Source: JAHBVL01 sp963712055 (lineage in GTDB: Bacteria > Chloroflexota > Chloroflexia > Thermomicrobiales > UBA6265). From it: DNA of 64,000 nt. This document shows positions 25,082 to 33,060 of this stretch, piece after piece. The position numbers and the translations under genes were made by a program. The DNA lies in the NCBI GenBank assembly GCA_963712055.1, contig CAVQGN010000003.1, positions 496,001 through 560,000 on the forward strand, given 5' to 3'. Positions within the stretch are counted from its first letter, which is position 1, and each line of letters starts with the position of its first letter. The notes beneath the pieces were generated by a model that saw only the letters and a list, made by a program, of their open reading frames with translations, ran no database searches and was not told where the DNA came from.

Positions 25082-26950
25082 CTATTCGACGGTGTACCAG
25101 CGTTGTGCATTCCAGAGCATGTTGTTGAACGCGCTCGGCCAGAATCCGCCGACGTTGTTCGCTACTGCGGGAAAGATCTTGTCCCAGTAGATGAAAATCG
25201 CCGCTGCTTCGTCGTGGAGCAACTGCTGTGACTGTCGATAGAATTCCGCTCGTTTCTCCTGGTCCGTTTCCAATTCTCCACCTTCAGTCAGAGCATCGAT
25301 CTCAGTCTGGAAGTTGTACGGGAAGAAAAAGGCGGGGAGATTGCCACCGGCACCTTCCGGCGTCTCCGGAATCCACTTCGAATGCCAGTACCAGGTGTTG
25401 TCCGGATCGTTCGAGTTGTACCAGGAAAAGAGCGCGGCCGTCATGGCATCGGTGAACTGATATCCCTCGGGACCCCAAATGGTCGAGACATCCTCGAATT
25501 TCGGTTCCGCTTTGATGCCGATCTCATTCCACGATTGCGCGACGACCTGAATGATCAGCTCGTTCTGGGAATCACCAGACGGAGCCCAGAGTTCGATCGT
25601 CAGATCCTTGACTGGTCCACCCAGATCAGTATTTGGATCGATGTCCCTTTCCGGGGTAGGGGTTGGCCCACTCCACTTGCCACCATCGAAGGTCAACCCT
25701 GCTTCGGTCAGCAACTGTTTCGCCATCTCGGGATCGTATGGCCGGGGGTCAATATCGGCGTTGTACGCCCAGCTTCCCGGCGCTTGATCGCCAATGCTCG
25801 GCAGAACCCGGTTGTTCAGTAACTGTTCGATGATCATCTGCTTTGGCGTGGCATAGTCGAGCGCCATCCGCACCTTGGTCATTCGCAGGAAATCGATCTG
25901 CTTGAGATCGAAATGCTTCCAGGCCATAGACGGGTGCTCGAGGAGGGTGACGCCCGCGATGTTCAACGCTTCATCTACCCGCAATGCGCCGATCGCGCTG
26001 GCGCCACCTGCCATCTGGATTTCGCCAGTCTGCAACTGGACAAGCTGGGTGTTGTCATCAGGGACAATTCGAAGACTGAGGCTGTCGAGGATCGCTTTGT
26101 CGCCCCAATAGTCATCAAACCGTTCGAGAGCTATCTCCTGCTGCGCAACCCACTCGACCAACCGGAACGGTCCAGCGCCAACTGGCGCGCGGCCATACTC
26201 CTGCTGGAACGACTCGATGCCTTTGTCGATCTCTCCTCTCGGGAAAACCGGACCGTCCGAGATCAGCGACAGGAATGGCGCATACGGCTCCGCCGTACTC
26301 AACGTTACGGTCATTCCGTCATCACTCGCGACCGCTTCCACAACCTGATCATAGTTGTAGGTGTTGTAGGTGCCGAACTCCTCGTTGTTGATGATCTCCC
26401 AGGTCGCAATCACGTCGGCGGCCGTGAAGGCGTCGCCGTTGTGGAAGGTCACTCCTTCCCTTAACGCGAAGGTGTAGGACAACCCATCATCAGAAATCTC
26501 GAAACCGGTCGCAAGTTCGGGCTGCATCACCTGGTCGCTGTCCCAGGAGAGAAGCCCCTTGACGATGGCGGTCCAGATGTCGAAGGAAGCCTGCAACTGG
26601 GTCAACGCAGGATGGAGCGTGTCTGGTTCGTCGACCGCGCCAGCGATCAGCGTACCACCTGCGATTGCAGTTCCCTCTGGCGCGGTCGGGCCAGTGACCT
26701 GCGTGGGTTCTGCTTCCTGCAATCGCGCCAGGACCGTTTCCCGGCCATTGCTGGGAGCACCGTTGACCATGTCCGAAGTGGCATGGAGCAGAACCCCGAC
26801 GACTGCGGTGCTCATTCCGAGCTGGGCTGCGCGATGGATCAGGTCACGGCGGCTAATGCGACCATCGATACGCGCTTGAACCAGATCATTCGCAGACCAG
26901 AGCTGATCTGCGTCGATCGACACTGATTTCCGGGCAAGCAGCCGAATCAT
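25082..26950 (-). CDS. ABC transporter substrate-binding protein, family 5 (oligopeptide type)
   Basis: About 622 residues. The start at 26950 is chosen for its AAAGGAG site; the open frame extends 14 codons further without homology. A Tat-like leader has SRRDLIHRAAQLG near residue 45 followed by a hydrophobic stretch, so export is probably by the Tat route. The mature domain has the family-5 hallmarks: an LHPALTQLQASFDIW opening, YTFALREGVTFHNGD, and FRLVEWV. The ligand (peptides, nickel, opines or sugars) cannot be told. It heads the operon with DppB and DppC and is divergent from the hmuTUV-type operon. Confidence 0.9.
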   Translation of the reverse strand: MIRLLARKSVSIDADQLWSANDLVQARIDGRISRRDLIHRAAQLGMSTAVVGVLLHATSDMVNGAPSNGRETVLARLQEAEPTQVTGPTAPEGTAIAGGTLIAGAVDEPDTLHPALTQLQASFDIWTAIVKGLLSWDSDQVMQPELATGFEISDDGLSYTFALREGVTFHNGDAFTAADVIATWEIINNEEFGTYNTYNYDQVVEAVASDDGMTVTLSTAEPYAPFLSLISDGPVFPRGEIDKGIESFQQEYGRAPVGAGPFRLVEWVAQQEIALERFDDYWGDKAILDSLSLRIVPDDNTQLVQLQTGEIQMAGGASAIGALRVDEALNIAGVTLLEHPSMAWKHFDLKQIDFLRMTKVRMALDYATPKQMIIEQLLNNRVLPSIGDQAPGSWAYNADIDPRPYDPEMAKQLLTEAGLTFDGGKWSGPTPTPERDIDPNTDLGGPVKDLTIELWAPSGDSQNELIIQVVAQSWNEIGIKAEPKFEDVSTIWGPEGYQFTDAMTAALFSWYNSNDPDNTWYWHSKWIPETPEGAGGNLPAFFFPYNFQTEIDALTEGGELETDQEKRAEFYRQSQQLLHDEAAAIFIYWDKIFPAVANNVGGFWPSAFNNMLWNAQRWYTVE

Positions 26951-27289
26951 CGTGGTCTCTCCTTTTCGTTCGTCCCGATTGGCATCCGCCAACCATTTGC
27001 GTGAATTCAGGATCAGAATAGCACGCGATATGGCCTCTCAATCGGACCGGATTTGGACGAAACCGGTCCATCAGGCGATGAAGAGTTTTAGGGTCTTTTG
27101 TTAAGTTTTAAGGAGATTTATCTGGTTTTCAGCAGTTTTCGCAACGTTTGTGCGACTCACTCGTCAGTATAGTTCCGTACCGACTATCGGTGGTCTTTGT
27201 AGGCCATCGATTCGGTTGTCTGGTCAAGCCCTGTCCGGAAAGAGTGCAGTGGCAACGGTTCGGACCCTCGAACCAGAAAGGATACCCAC
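26951..27289. other. 339-nt divergent control region (oligopeptide operon / heme operon)
   Basis: No gene is supported. The centre (27080-27135) is strikingly AT-rich against its surroundings and holds two near-copies, GTTTTAGGG (27085-27093) and GTTTTAAGG (27105-27113), exactly 20 nt apart. Nearer hmuT is a short inverted repeat, ATAGT-N9-ACTAT (27169-27187), which could be an operator. I see no canonical Fur or IdeR box. Both divergent promoters should be here. Confidence 0.45.
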
Positions 27290-28276
27290 GTGAAACGAGT
27301 CTCGCGTCGCGCTGCCGTTTTCGGGCCAGCTGCAATCGCTGCTGGCCTGGCGCTCCGTTCTCCCGCGCTTGCTGCTTTCCAGGAGATGGCTACTCCGGTT
27401 GCGATACCGATGCTACCAGCATCCGTTACTGGCATGGATGGCGAGGAGATCATCGTCGAGGATGTCAGCCGGATTGTGCCCCTCAGCGGCGACATCGCTG
27501 AGATCGTCTGGGACCTCGGTCTTGGCGCCAACATCGTGGCAGTCGATTTCAGCGCGGTGTATCCCGAGGATCTTCTTGCTCTCCCAAAGATCGGCGTGGA
27601 ACGGAATCTGAATGCCGAAGGCATTCTCTCCATGAACCCGACCGTGGTCATTGGTAAGGACGCCGCCGGTCCGCCGCCGGTGCTCGAGCAGGTGAGTGGC
27701 GCCGGTGTTCCCGTTTTCATCATGGTTGAACCCCAGACGATCGAAGCACCAATCGTCAAGATCCAGGAAACCGCGAAAGCCCTGGGCGTTGTTGCTGAAG
27801 GAGATGCACTCGCCGCAACCGTGCAAGCGGAAATCGACGCGGCTACCGAGCTCGCGGCGACATCATCGACTACCCCAACCGCGATCGTTCTCTATCTGCA
27901 GGAAGGTGGGATCCAGTTGGTGGCTGGTGGTGGAACTGTTGCCAGCGCCATGCTCACTTCCGCTGGCACCCGTGATGCCGCTCTTGAGACAGGGATCATG
28001 GGATACCAGCCATTGACCGCCGAAGCCCTCGTGGCGGCCGCGCCAGAGATCATCGTGACCCAAACCCTCGGAGTGGAAGCCGTTGGAGGACTCGATGGCG
28101 TCAAGAACATTCCTGGCGTTGCCGAGACACCCGCCGGGCAAAACGATCAGATCTTTGTCTACGACGACGAGCTCCTGCTTGGTATGACCCCACGTACGGG
28201 CCAGCAGCTGATGCAAATGGTGCTCGATTTTCATCCCGATGTTGCAGCCCCAGCGGAAGCGACGCCAGCCGGATAG
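27290..28276 (+). CDS. hmuT: Heme/iron-siderophore ABC transporter substrate-binding protein (HmuT-like)
   Basis: 328 residues from a GTG with AAAGGA upstream. The leader has a VSRRAAVFGPAAIAAGLAL Tat-like start. The mature part is a cluster A-2 periplasmic-binding fold: RIVPLSGDIAEIVWDLGLG at the N-lobe entrance, a helix linker, and TAEALVAAAPEIIVTQT in the C-lobe, matching the HmuT/BtuF/FhuD class. The TSAGTRDAA segment resembles heme-binding HmuT proteins. It is the first gene of a three-gene operon with permease and ATPase. Heme is the best guess for the substrate; vitamin B12 and siderophores remain possible. Confidence 0.85.
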   Translation: MKRVSRRAAVFGPAAIAAGLALRSPALAAFQEMATPVAIPMLPASVTGMDGEEIIVEDVSRIVPLSGDIAEIVWDLGLGANIVAVDFSAVYPEDLLALPKIGVERNLNAEGILSMNPTVVIGKDAAGPPPVLEQVSGAGVPVFIMVEPQTIEAPIVKIQETAKALGVVAEGDALAATVQAEIDAATELAATSSTTPTAIVLYLQEGGIQLVAGGGTVASAMLTSAGTRDAALETGIMGYQPLTAEALVAAAPEIIVTQTLGVEAVGGLDGVKNIPGVAETPAGQNDQIFVYDDELLLGMTPRTGQQLMQMVLDFHPDVAAPAEATPAG

Positions 28277-28300
28277 CCTTTTTCAAGGCGGAGGAATCGC

Positions 28301-29401
28301 TTGACCGATCTGGCGGCATCGCCATATCGACGTTGGCAGCGGCGGCGAACACGAGGCGCCGAAAGCGTGCCTCGTGTTTCTGCTGTATGGCTTTTTCCGA
28401 TCCTCATCACCATTCTGATGGTGGTCTCGGTCATCAGCATTGGCGTGGGCGCCGTCGATATCACCCCGCGACAGGTGATTGCAATCATCGGGAACCATTT
28501 CGGTCTGAACATCGACGTGGTCTATACGCAGCAACAGGACGCGGTGGTCTGGTCCATTCGTCTGCCCAGGGTGCTGCTTGGCATTCTTGTGGGAGCGTCA
28601 TTGGCTGCATCTGGCGCTGCGCTTCAGGGTCTTTTCCGCAACCCGTTAGCCGATCCGGGGCTGATCGGCGTTTCCAGTGGTGCTGCGCTTGGCGCAGTCA
28701 TCGCTCTTGGTCTGGGCATCAACTGGTTTGGCCTCGTGACCACACCGATTTTCGCGTTCGTCGGCGGATTCATCACCGCCATGCTGGCCTATGGAATTGC
28801 TCGTCACAATGGCCGTACCGAGGTGGTCACTCTCGTGCTGGCCGGAATAGCGCTCAATACCTTCGCTGGCGCTGGAACATCGCTCGTCACCTTTGTCGCG
28901 AATGATGCTCAGCTCCGTGCGATTATCTTCTGGTCGCTTGGGAGTCTCGGCTCTGCAACCTGGCAGAGTCTGGCAACCGTGACGCCATTCATACTGCTCG
29001 GCCTCGCATTTTCGCTTCGCTGGGGAGGACCGCTCAATCTGCTGACTCTAGGCGAACGAGAAGCACGCCATCTCGGACTCGAAACCGAGCGCTTCCGCTT
29101 CATGGTTGTCTTCTTTACGTCATTGATGACCGGCGCATCCGTGGCTGCTGCTGGAATCATCGGTTTTGTCGGGCTCATCATTCCTCATGTGATGCGAATG
29201 ATCTGCGGGCCAGATCACCGGATACTGGTCCCGGCGAGCGCTCTCGGCGGCGCGATTCTCCTCGTTTCGGCGGATATGGTGGCAAGAACCATCGTGGCGC
29301 CACTAGAGCTTCCGCTCGGCGTATTGACCGCCCTCATCGGCGGACCGTTCCTGCTCTTCCTGATGCTGCGAGCGCGCAACCAGGTTGGAGGCTGGGGATG
29401 A
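28301..29401 (+). CDS. hmuU: FecCD-family ABC transporter permease (HmuU-like)
   Basis: 366 residues starting at TTG, justified by a GGAGGAA site five bases upstream. It has about ten membrane helices. FecCD landmarks are RLPRVLLGILVGASLAASG, ALQGLFRNPLADPGLIGVSS, the cytoplasmic coupling loop around EREARHLGLETERFR and GFVGLIIPHVMR. It forms the channel for iron-siderophore, heme or B12 uptake together with HmuT and HmuV. The stop overlaps the hmuV start by 4 nt. Confidence 0.93.
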   Translation: MTDLAASPYRRWQRRRTRGAESVPRVSAVWLFPILITILMVVSVISIGVGAVDITPRQVIAIIGNHFGLNIDVVYTQQQDAVVWSIRLPRVLLGILVGASLAASGAALQGLFRNPLADPGLIGVSSGAALGAVIALGLGINWFGLVTTPIFAFVGGFITAMLAYGIARHNGRTEVVTLVLAGIALNTFAGAGTSLVTFVANDAQLRAIIFWSLGSLGSATWQSLATVTPFILLGLAFSLRWGGPLNLLTLGEREARHLGLETERFRFMVVFFTSLMTGASVAAAGIIGFVGLIIPHVMRMICGPDHRILVPASALGGAILLVSADMVARTIVAPLELPLGVLTALIGGPFLLFLMLRARNQVGGWG

Positions 29402-30180
29402 CGGTTGCCTTGCATGTCAACGGAATTGGCATCCAGGTCCCAAGCGGCAAATGGTTGCTTCGGGATGTGTCGATATCGCTGATCAAAGGCGAGATTCTCG
29501 GCATCGTGGGTCCGAATGGCGCCGGCAAATCGACGCTCTTGGCCGCGATGGCAGGTGATCTCGCCACCGATACGGGTCAGGTGCTCCTGGACGACCAACC
29601 AATCCTTAGTTACAAACCAGCCCAGCTTGCACTCCGCCGAGCGGTTCTTCCGCAGCAATCGGTGATCCAGTTCGCATTCACCGCCCGGGAAATCGTGACG
29701 ATGGGACGGAGCGCACGCAACTCCGATAGCGACAAGGCGATCGTCGATGCCGTTCTGGAGCAGGTGGATGCTATTCATCTCTCAGATCGCGTCTTTCCGT
29801 CACTCTCTGTTGGCGAGCAATCTCGGGTGTCGCTTGCGCGCATCCTGGCTCAGGAAACCCCGATTCTCCTGCTCGATGAGCCCACAGCAGCGCTCGATCT
29901 CCGTCACCAGCAGTTGGTCATGGAAGTGGCCAGGACTTTGGCAGCCCAGGGAGCCGCTGTCGCCGTGATCCTGCATGATCTCAATCTGGCGGCTGCCTAC
30001 GTCGATCGCGTGGGAATTCTGCGTGACGGCGAATTGGAAGCCGTGGGGACACCGTGGGAAACCCTCGATCGCCCAACGATCGAGCGTGTTTTTGAATGTG
30101 CGGTCGAGGTCACCAGGCATCCCGCCAGAGACTGCCCGTTGGTTCTGCCGTTGATGAGCCGCTTGAATGGAACACACTGA
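29398..30180 (+). CDS. hmuV: Heme/siderophore ABC transporter ATP-binding protein (HmuV-like)
   Basis: 260 residues. Walker A is GPNGAGKSTLL at about residue 38, the Q-loop follows in VLPQQS, the ABC signature is LSVGEQSRVSLARI, where an intact SxGEQ replaces the usual SGGEQ, Walker B is ILLLDEPTAALD, and the switch histidine is in VILHDLNLAA. The sequence ends in a heme-type C-terminal extension. It is the third gene of the hmuTUV-like operon, coupled to hmuU by an ATGA overlap. Confidence 0.93.
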   Translation: MTVALHVNGIGIQVPSGKWLLRDVSISLIKGEILGIVGPNGAGKSTLLAAMAGDLATDTGQVLLDDQPILSYKPAQLALRRAVLPQQSVIQFAFTAREIVTMGRSARNSDSDKAIVDAVLEQVDAIHLSDRVFPSLSVGEQSRVSLARILAQETPILLLDEPTAALDLRHQQLVMEVARTLAAQGAAVAVILHDLNLAAAYVDRVGILRDGELEAVGTPWETLDRPTIERVFECAVEVTRHPARDCPLVLPLMSRLNGTH

Positions 30181-30204
30181 AAGTCACAGTAGGGGGTCCC
30201 GGAG

Positions 30205-30277
30205 CGCGAGCGAGTGGTGAGCGTGAAACAGGAAAGGCCAGCTTCACATTTGCGGGGGTTCACTGCCCGCTCGCGCG
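30205..30277. other. Structured intergenic element (long stem with internal hairpin)
   Basis: A 9-bp GC stem, GCGCGAGCG (30205-30213) with CGCTCGCGC (30269-30277), is extended by AGTG/CACT (30214-30217 with 30262-30265) after a 3-nt bulge, and encloses a GTGAA/TTCAC hairpin (30224-30228 with 30244-30248). It starts 25 nt after hmuV and lies about 200 nt before the selenoprotein gene. It may be a terminator or attenuator, or a cis-acting RNA; there is no clear U-tract. It is not a tRNA that I can fold and matches no riboswitch I know. Confidence 0.45.
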
Positions 30278-30475
30278 ATCGCGGGAATTGCATTGTAGCA
30301 CGATTCTCGCTACGAGTGAACCGTAATGTCTTGTAATAACGCGGAGAAATCAGTGTTGATTGATACCCTGCGAACGTTCGGTATTTTTGGCAGCGTTATA
30401 TCCAGAGTTGCGAGATTCAGCAGTTCCGGTTAGCTTGATTGAGGCGAAGAAACCGCTGTAGCACGAGGAATGGTG

Positions 30476-30739
30476 ATGGCTGAACCGACACACGACCACG
30501 CAATCACGATCAAATTTTGCTTCGAGTGAGGGTATACCAAACGAGCCGCCAGGCTGGCGGAGAACATTCTCGAAGAGTTTGCTGAGTTCCTCGGCGGAGG
30601 CGTCACGCTGATCCCCGCCACAAAAGGGGTTTTCGACGTTGTGGTCGATGGCAATCGCATATTCTCCAAGAAGGAAAGTGGTCGCCATGCGGAGGCCGGT
30701 GAAGTCGAAGGCATGCTGATCGACCTTCTCGAAGGATAA
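30476..30739 (+). CDS. selW: SelW/Rdx-type selenoprotein (in-frame TGA read as selenocysteine)
   Basis: 87 residues if the TGA at 30527-30529 is read as selenocysteine (residue 18). The start has GAGGAA five bases upstream. Reading through gives the thioredoxin-like Rdx fold of the SelW/SelT/SelH family: a first strand ITIKF, the redox motif C15-F-E-U18, a long amphipathic helix (AARLAENILEEFAEF), the VTLIPATKGVFDVVVDG strands and a closing IFSKKESGRHAE segment before a last helix. Length and motif order are complete, with a normal TAA stop. A hairpin fitting the bacterial SECIS rule follows the TGA. SelW proteins are thiol redox proteins of uncertain partner. The gene lies between hmuV and an RNA methyltransferase. 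The alternative, a pseudogene with a Cys-to-stop change, is disfavoured by the hairpin and the intact remainder. No selA, selB, selC or selD is in the window. Confidence 0.85.
30546..30560 (+). promoter_or_regulatory. Candidate bacterial SECIS element for the SelW UGA
   Basis: A perfect 6-bp stem, CCGCCA (30546-30551) with TGGCGG (30555-30560), closes a GGC tri-loop whose first base is G. The loop starts 22 nt after the TGA. Known bacterial SECIS elements lie inside the coding sequence with a small loop carrying an early G, roughly 16-37 nt after the UGA, so the geometry fits. It would recruit SelB with its charged tRNA. Confidence 0.7.
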
Positions 30740-30788
30740 CGAGACGAAATCACCAGGACAAAACGACCCGAGAAGCGTTGACGGGGCG

Positions 30789-32186
30789 CTGCCGCCTGAC
30801 TTCCAGAAGCGATGTGAGCGTCTTCTCGGAACGGAAGCACCGGTTCTTCTGCACACACTCGACAGTACGCCAAGCATTGGTATCAGGATCAACACGCTCA
30901 AGTGTGATCCGGCTTCGGTCGCCAGCGACCTTCCGTGGAGACTCGATCCTGTGCCCTGGACTCCGGCGGGATTCGCACTCCTCGATGCAGTCAGACCGGG
31001 ACAGCACCCCTACCATGCCGCCGGTCTCTTCTACGTTCAGGACCCTTCGGCGATGGCGGTGGCCGAGTTTCTCCGTGTCGAACCTGGTCACACGGTCCTC
31101 GATATCGCGGCCTCTCCCGGAGGGAAGTCGACTCATTTACTTTCACTTCTCTCTGGACGTGGGCTTCTGGTCAGCAATGACACAGTCCGAAATCGGATCC
31201 CACCGCTTCTGCAGAATCTGGAACGCTGGGGTGCCACCAACGCTATCGTGACCAGCCTCGATGCGGATGACCTGGCTCGGCGCAGTCCGCAACAGTTCGA
31301 TCGAGTTATCGTCGACGCTCCCTGCTCCGGCGAAGGACTCTTTCGCAAGCAACGGTCGGCGCGGGACGAATGGTCACTGGAGCATGTTGCTGGTTGCGCG
31401 ATCCGGCAAACACGACTACTCGAATCGGCGGCTGCTACGGTCAAACCGGGCGGTCTCCTGCTCTACGCGACCTGCACCTTCAGTCCGGAAGAGAACGAAC
31501 TCCAAGTCGACCGTTTTCTCGACAGCCATCCCGGTTGGCAGCTTCTGCCACTGCCGCAGACGAATGCCATTGCACCCGGGCGGCCCGATTGGATTGCTTC
31601 CAGACGTTCGGAACTCACTGGGCTCGCGCGCTTCTGGCCCCATCGCACCGTCGGCGAAGGGCATACGATGGCACTCCTGCAAGCACCGGAAGGGCCTTCG
31701 GTCAGCGGTCTCGTCATGGCCAAACAGCTGCACTCGAGTAGAAGCTCGCTCACCGAGCCTGATCCTGAAGGCTATTGGCGTCAGTTCCGCTCTGATCTCC
31801 TGCCCGGTTTCGACCTCGAAGGAACCTTGATCCGCGAGGGAAACCGACTTCTTCTCCTTCCGGCGATGTCACCTGAGATTGCCCAATTGCCAGCCATCCA
31901 CCGTGGCCTCTGGCTCGGTTCCTTGCTCAAGAACCGATTCGAACCCTCCCATGCCCTCGCGCTGGCGACACATGCGCCAGCGGCTCGCAACCGAATCGAC
32001 CTTAGCCAGGAGGAGATCCTGTCATACCTGCGCGGAGAACCACTCGCAAGCGCAGGGCAATCGGGCTGGACGTTGGTCAGCGTCGATGGCCATTCTCTCG
32101 GCTGGGGGAAACGTTCCGGCGATATCGTCAAGAATCACTATCCGCGCGGACTGCGCTGGTTCGCCTCGTCCAGGGAGAAGCCATGA
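30789..32186 (+). CDS. RsmF/NOL1-type RNA (cytosine-5) methyltransferase
   Basis: About 465 residues. The first recognisable part, LPPDFQKRCERLL then IGIRINTLK, is the normal N-terminal RNA-binding piece of this family, followed by VPWTPAGF. The methyltransferase core has the SAM motif DIAASPGGKSTHL, motif IV VDAPCSGEG and motif VI YATCTFSPEENE, whose two cysteines are the general and catalytic ones. The C-terminus (KNHYPRGLRWFA) matches RsmF/YebU-type enzymes that make m5C in rRNA or tRNA. The 5' end is odd: the frame opens at 30720, yet there is no ATG, GTG or TTG before 30951, which would delete the conserved N-terminus. CTG at 30789 or a near-cognate codon such as ACG at 30744 (seven bases after AAGGA) are the candidates. 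Confidence 0.85.
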   Translation: MPPDFQKRCERLLGTEAPVLLHTLDSTPSIGIRINTLKCDPASVASDLPWRLDPVPWTPAGFALLDAVRPGQHPYHAAGLFYVQDPSAMAVAEFLRVEPGHTVLDIAASPGGKSTHLLSLLSGRGLLVSNDTVRNRIPPLLQNLERWGATNAIVTSLDADDLARRSPQQFDRVIVDAPCSGEGLFRKQRSARDEWSLEHVAGCAIRQTRLLESAAATVKPGGLLLYATCTFSPEENELQVDRFLDSHPGWQLLPLPQTNAIAPGRPDWIASRRSELTGLARFWPHRTVGEGHTMALLQAPEGPSVSGLVMAKQLHSSRSSLTEPDPEGYWRQFRSDLLPGFDLEGTLIREGNRLLLLPAMSPEIAQLPAIHRGLWLGSLLKNRFEPSHALALATHAPAARNRIDLSQEEILSYLRGEPLASAGQSGWTLVSVDGHSLGWGKRSGDIVKNHYPRGLRWFASSREKP

Positions 32187-32965
32187 CCGACCTCACTGAT
32201 GATCATGTTCTTCGGAATCGAGCCTTCTGGGATGACCAGGAGCGGGTCAATCTCTTCACCAGAATCGGTGAGAGAGCGTGGAAAGCTGCAGAGCCATCCT
32301 GGGGCATCTTCTCCGTGGCCGAAGCCGACGTTCGCATGTTTCCCGACAACCTGGCGGGGATGGACGTGGTCGATCTCGGCTGCGGCACCGGCTATGTCTC
32401 GGCCTGGATGAAGCGGCTCGGCGCCAATCCAGTCGGGATCGACAATTCGCCCCGGCAACTTGCGATCAATGCTCGTCTCCAGGACGAGCACGATCTCCAC
32501 TACCCGATCCATCTTGGCAACGCGGAAGCAACCCCTTTCGAGGAAGCGTCGTTCGATTTCGCAATTAGCGAGTATGGCGCATCGATCTGGTGCGATCCCC
32601 ACAAATGGATTCCGGAAGCGGCTCGAATTCTGCGACCGAACGGTTTGCTCCATTTTCTGGTCAATGGAACGTTGCTGATGCTCTGCTCTGGGCCCGAGCT
32701 ACCGGAAGACCAGCCAGCCGGAGATCGGCTTTCACGACCACTGTTCGGGATGCATCGAATCGAATGGGATGATTCGGATGAAGTCGAGTTTCATCTCCCA
32801 CCCGGAAAGATGATCGCTCTCCTGCGCGAAACGGGTTTTGAAATTCTTGAATTGATCGAGGTCGAGATTCCCGACGGCACAACCAGTGACTTCCCGATGG
32901 TTTCACCAGAGTGGGCGCGGAAGTGGCCATGTGAGGAGATATGGAAAGTACGTAAACGTCCTTAA
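32183..32965 (+). CDS. SAM-dependent class I methyltransferase
   Basis: 260 residues, ATGA-coupled to the RNA methyltransferase gene. Motif I is VVDLGCGTGYVSAWM near residue 63, the acidic end of strand 2 is GIDNS, and a motif IV-like FDFAISEYGASIWC and LRPNGLLHF follow. This is the methyltransferase-11/25 layout for small molecules; no substrate can be given. The C-terminal part (VEFHLPPGKMIALLRETGFEI) carries the helix and strand typical of ubiquinone-type small-molecule methyltransferases. Its coupling to an RNA methyltransferase may be incidental. Confidence 0.87.
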   Translation: MTDLTDDHVLRNRAFWDDQERVNLFTRIGERAWKAAEPSWGIFSVAEADVRMFPDNLAGMDVVDLGCGTGYVSAWMKRLGANPVGIDNSPRQLAINARLQDEHDLHYPIHLGNAEATPFEEASFDFAISEYGASIWCDPHKWIPEAARILRPNGLLHFLVNGTLLMLCSGPELPEDQPAGDRLSRPLFGMHRIEWDDSDEVEFHLPPGKMIALLRETGFEILELIEVEIPDGTTSDFPMVSPEWARKWPCEEIWKVRKRP

Positions 32966-32970
32966 AGGGA

Positions 32971-33021
32971 TGTCATTCCGAGCCTGTCGAGGAATCTCTT
33001 CTCACTCAAACGAATGTCACA
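32971..33021. repeat. Probable dispersed TGTCATTCCGAGC-type intergenic repeat
   Basis: The stretch starting TGTCATTCCGAG, with the inner arms ATTCC and GGAAT flanking GAGCCTGTCGA, resembles the short TGTCATTCCGAGCGnAGCGAGGAATCT family I recall from intergenic regions of several bacterial genomes including Chloroflexota. It sits between convergent genes. Only one copy is in this window, so the repeat status rests on recall. Confidence 0.45.
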
Positions 33022-33060
33022 AACCGGTCCGATTCCAGACGAAACCAATCGGAAAGAGCC

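Noticed and set aside
30241..30285. tRNA-like features (GGGGGTTCACTGCCC and a TCA triplet) suggesting a tRNA-Sec
   Set aside because: No acceptor stem, D-arm or long variable arm can be folded around it; the loop is nine bases, and the stem is explained by the larger inverted repeat.
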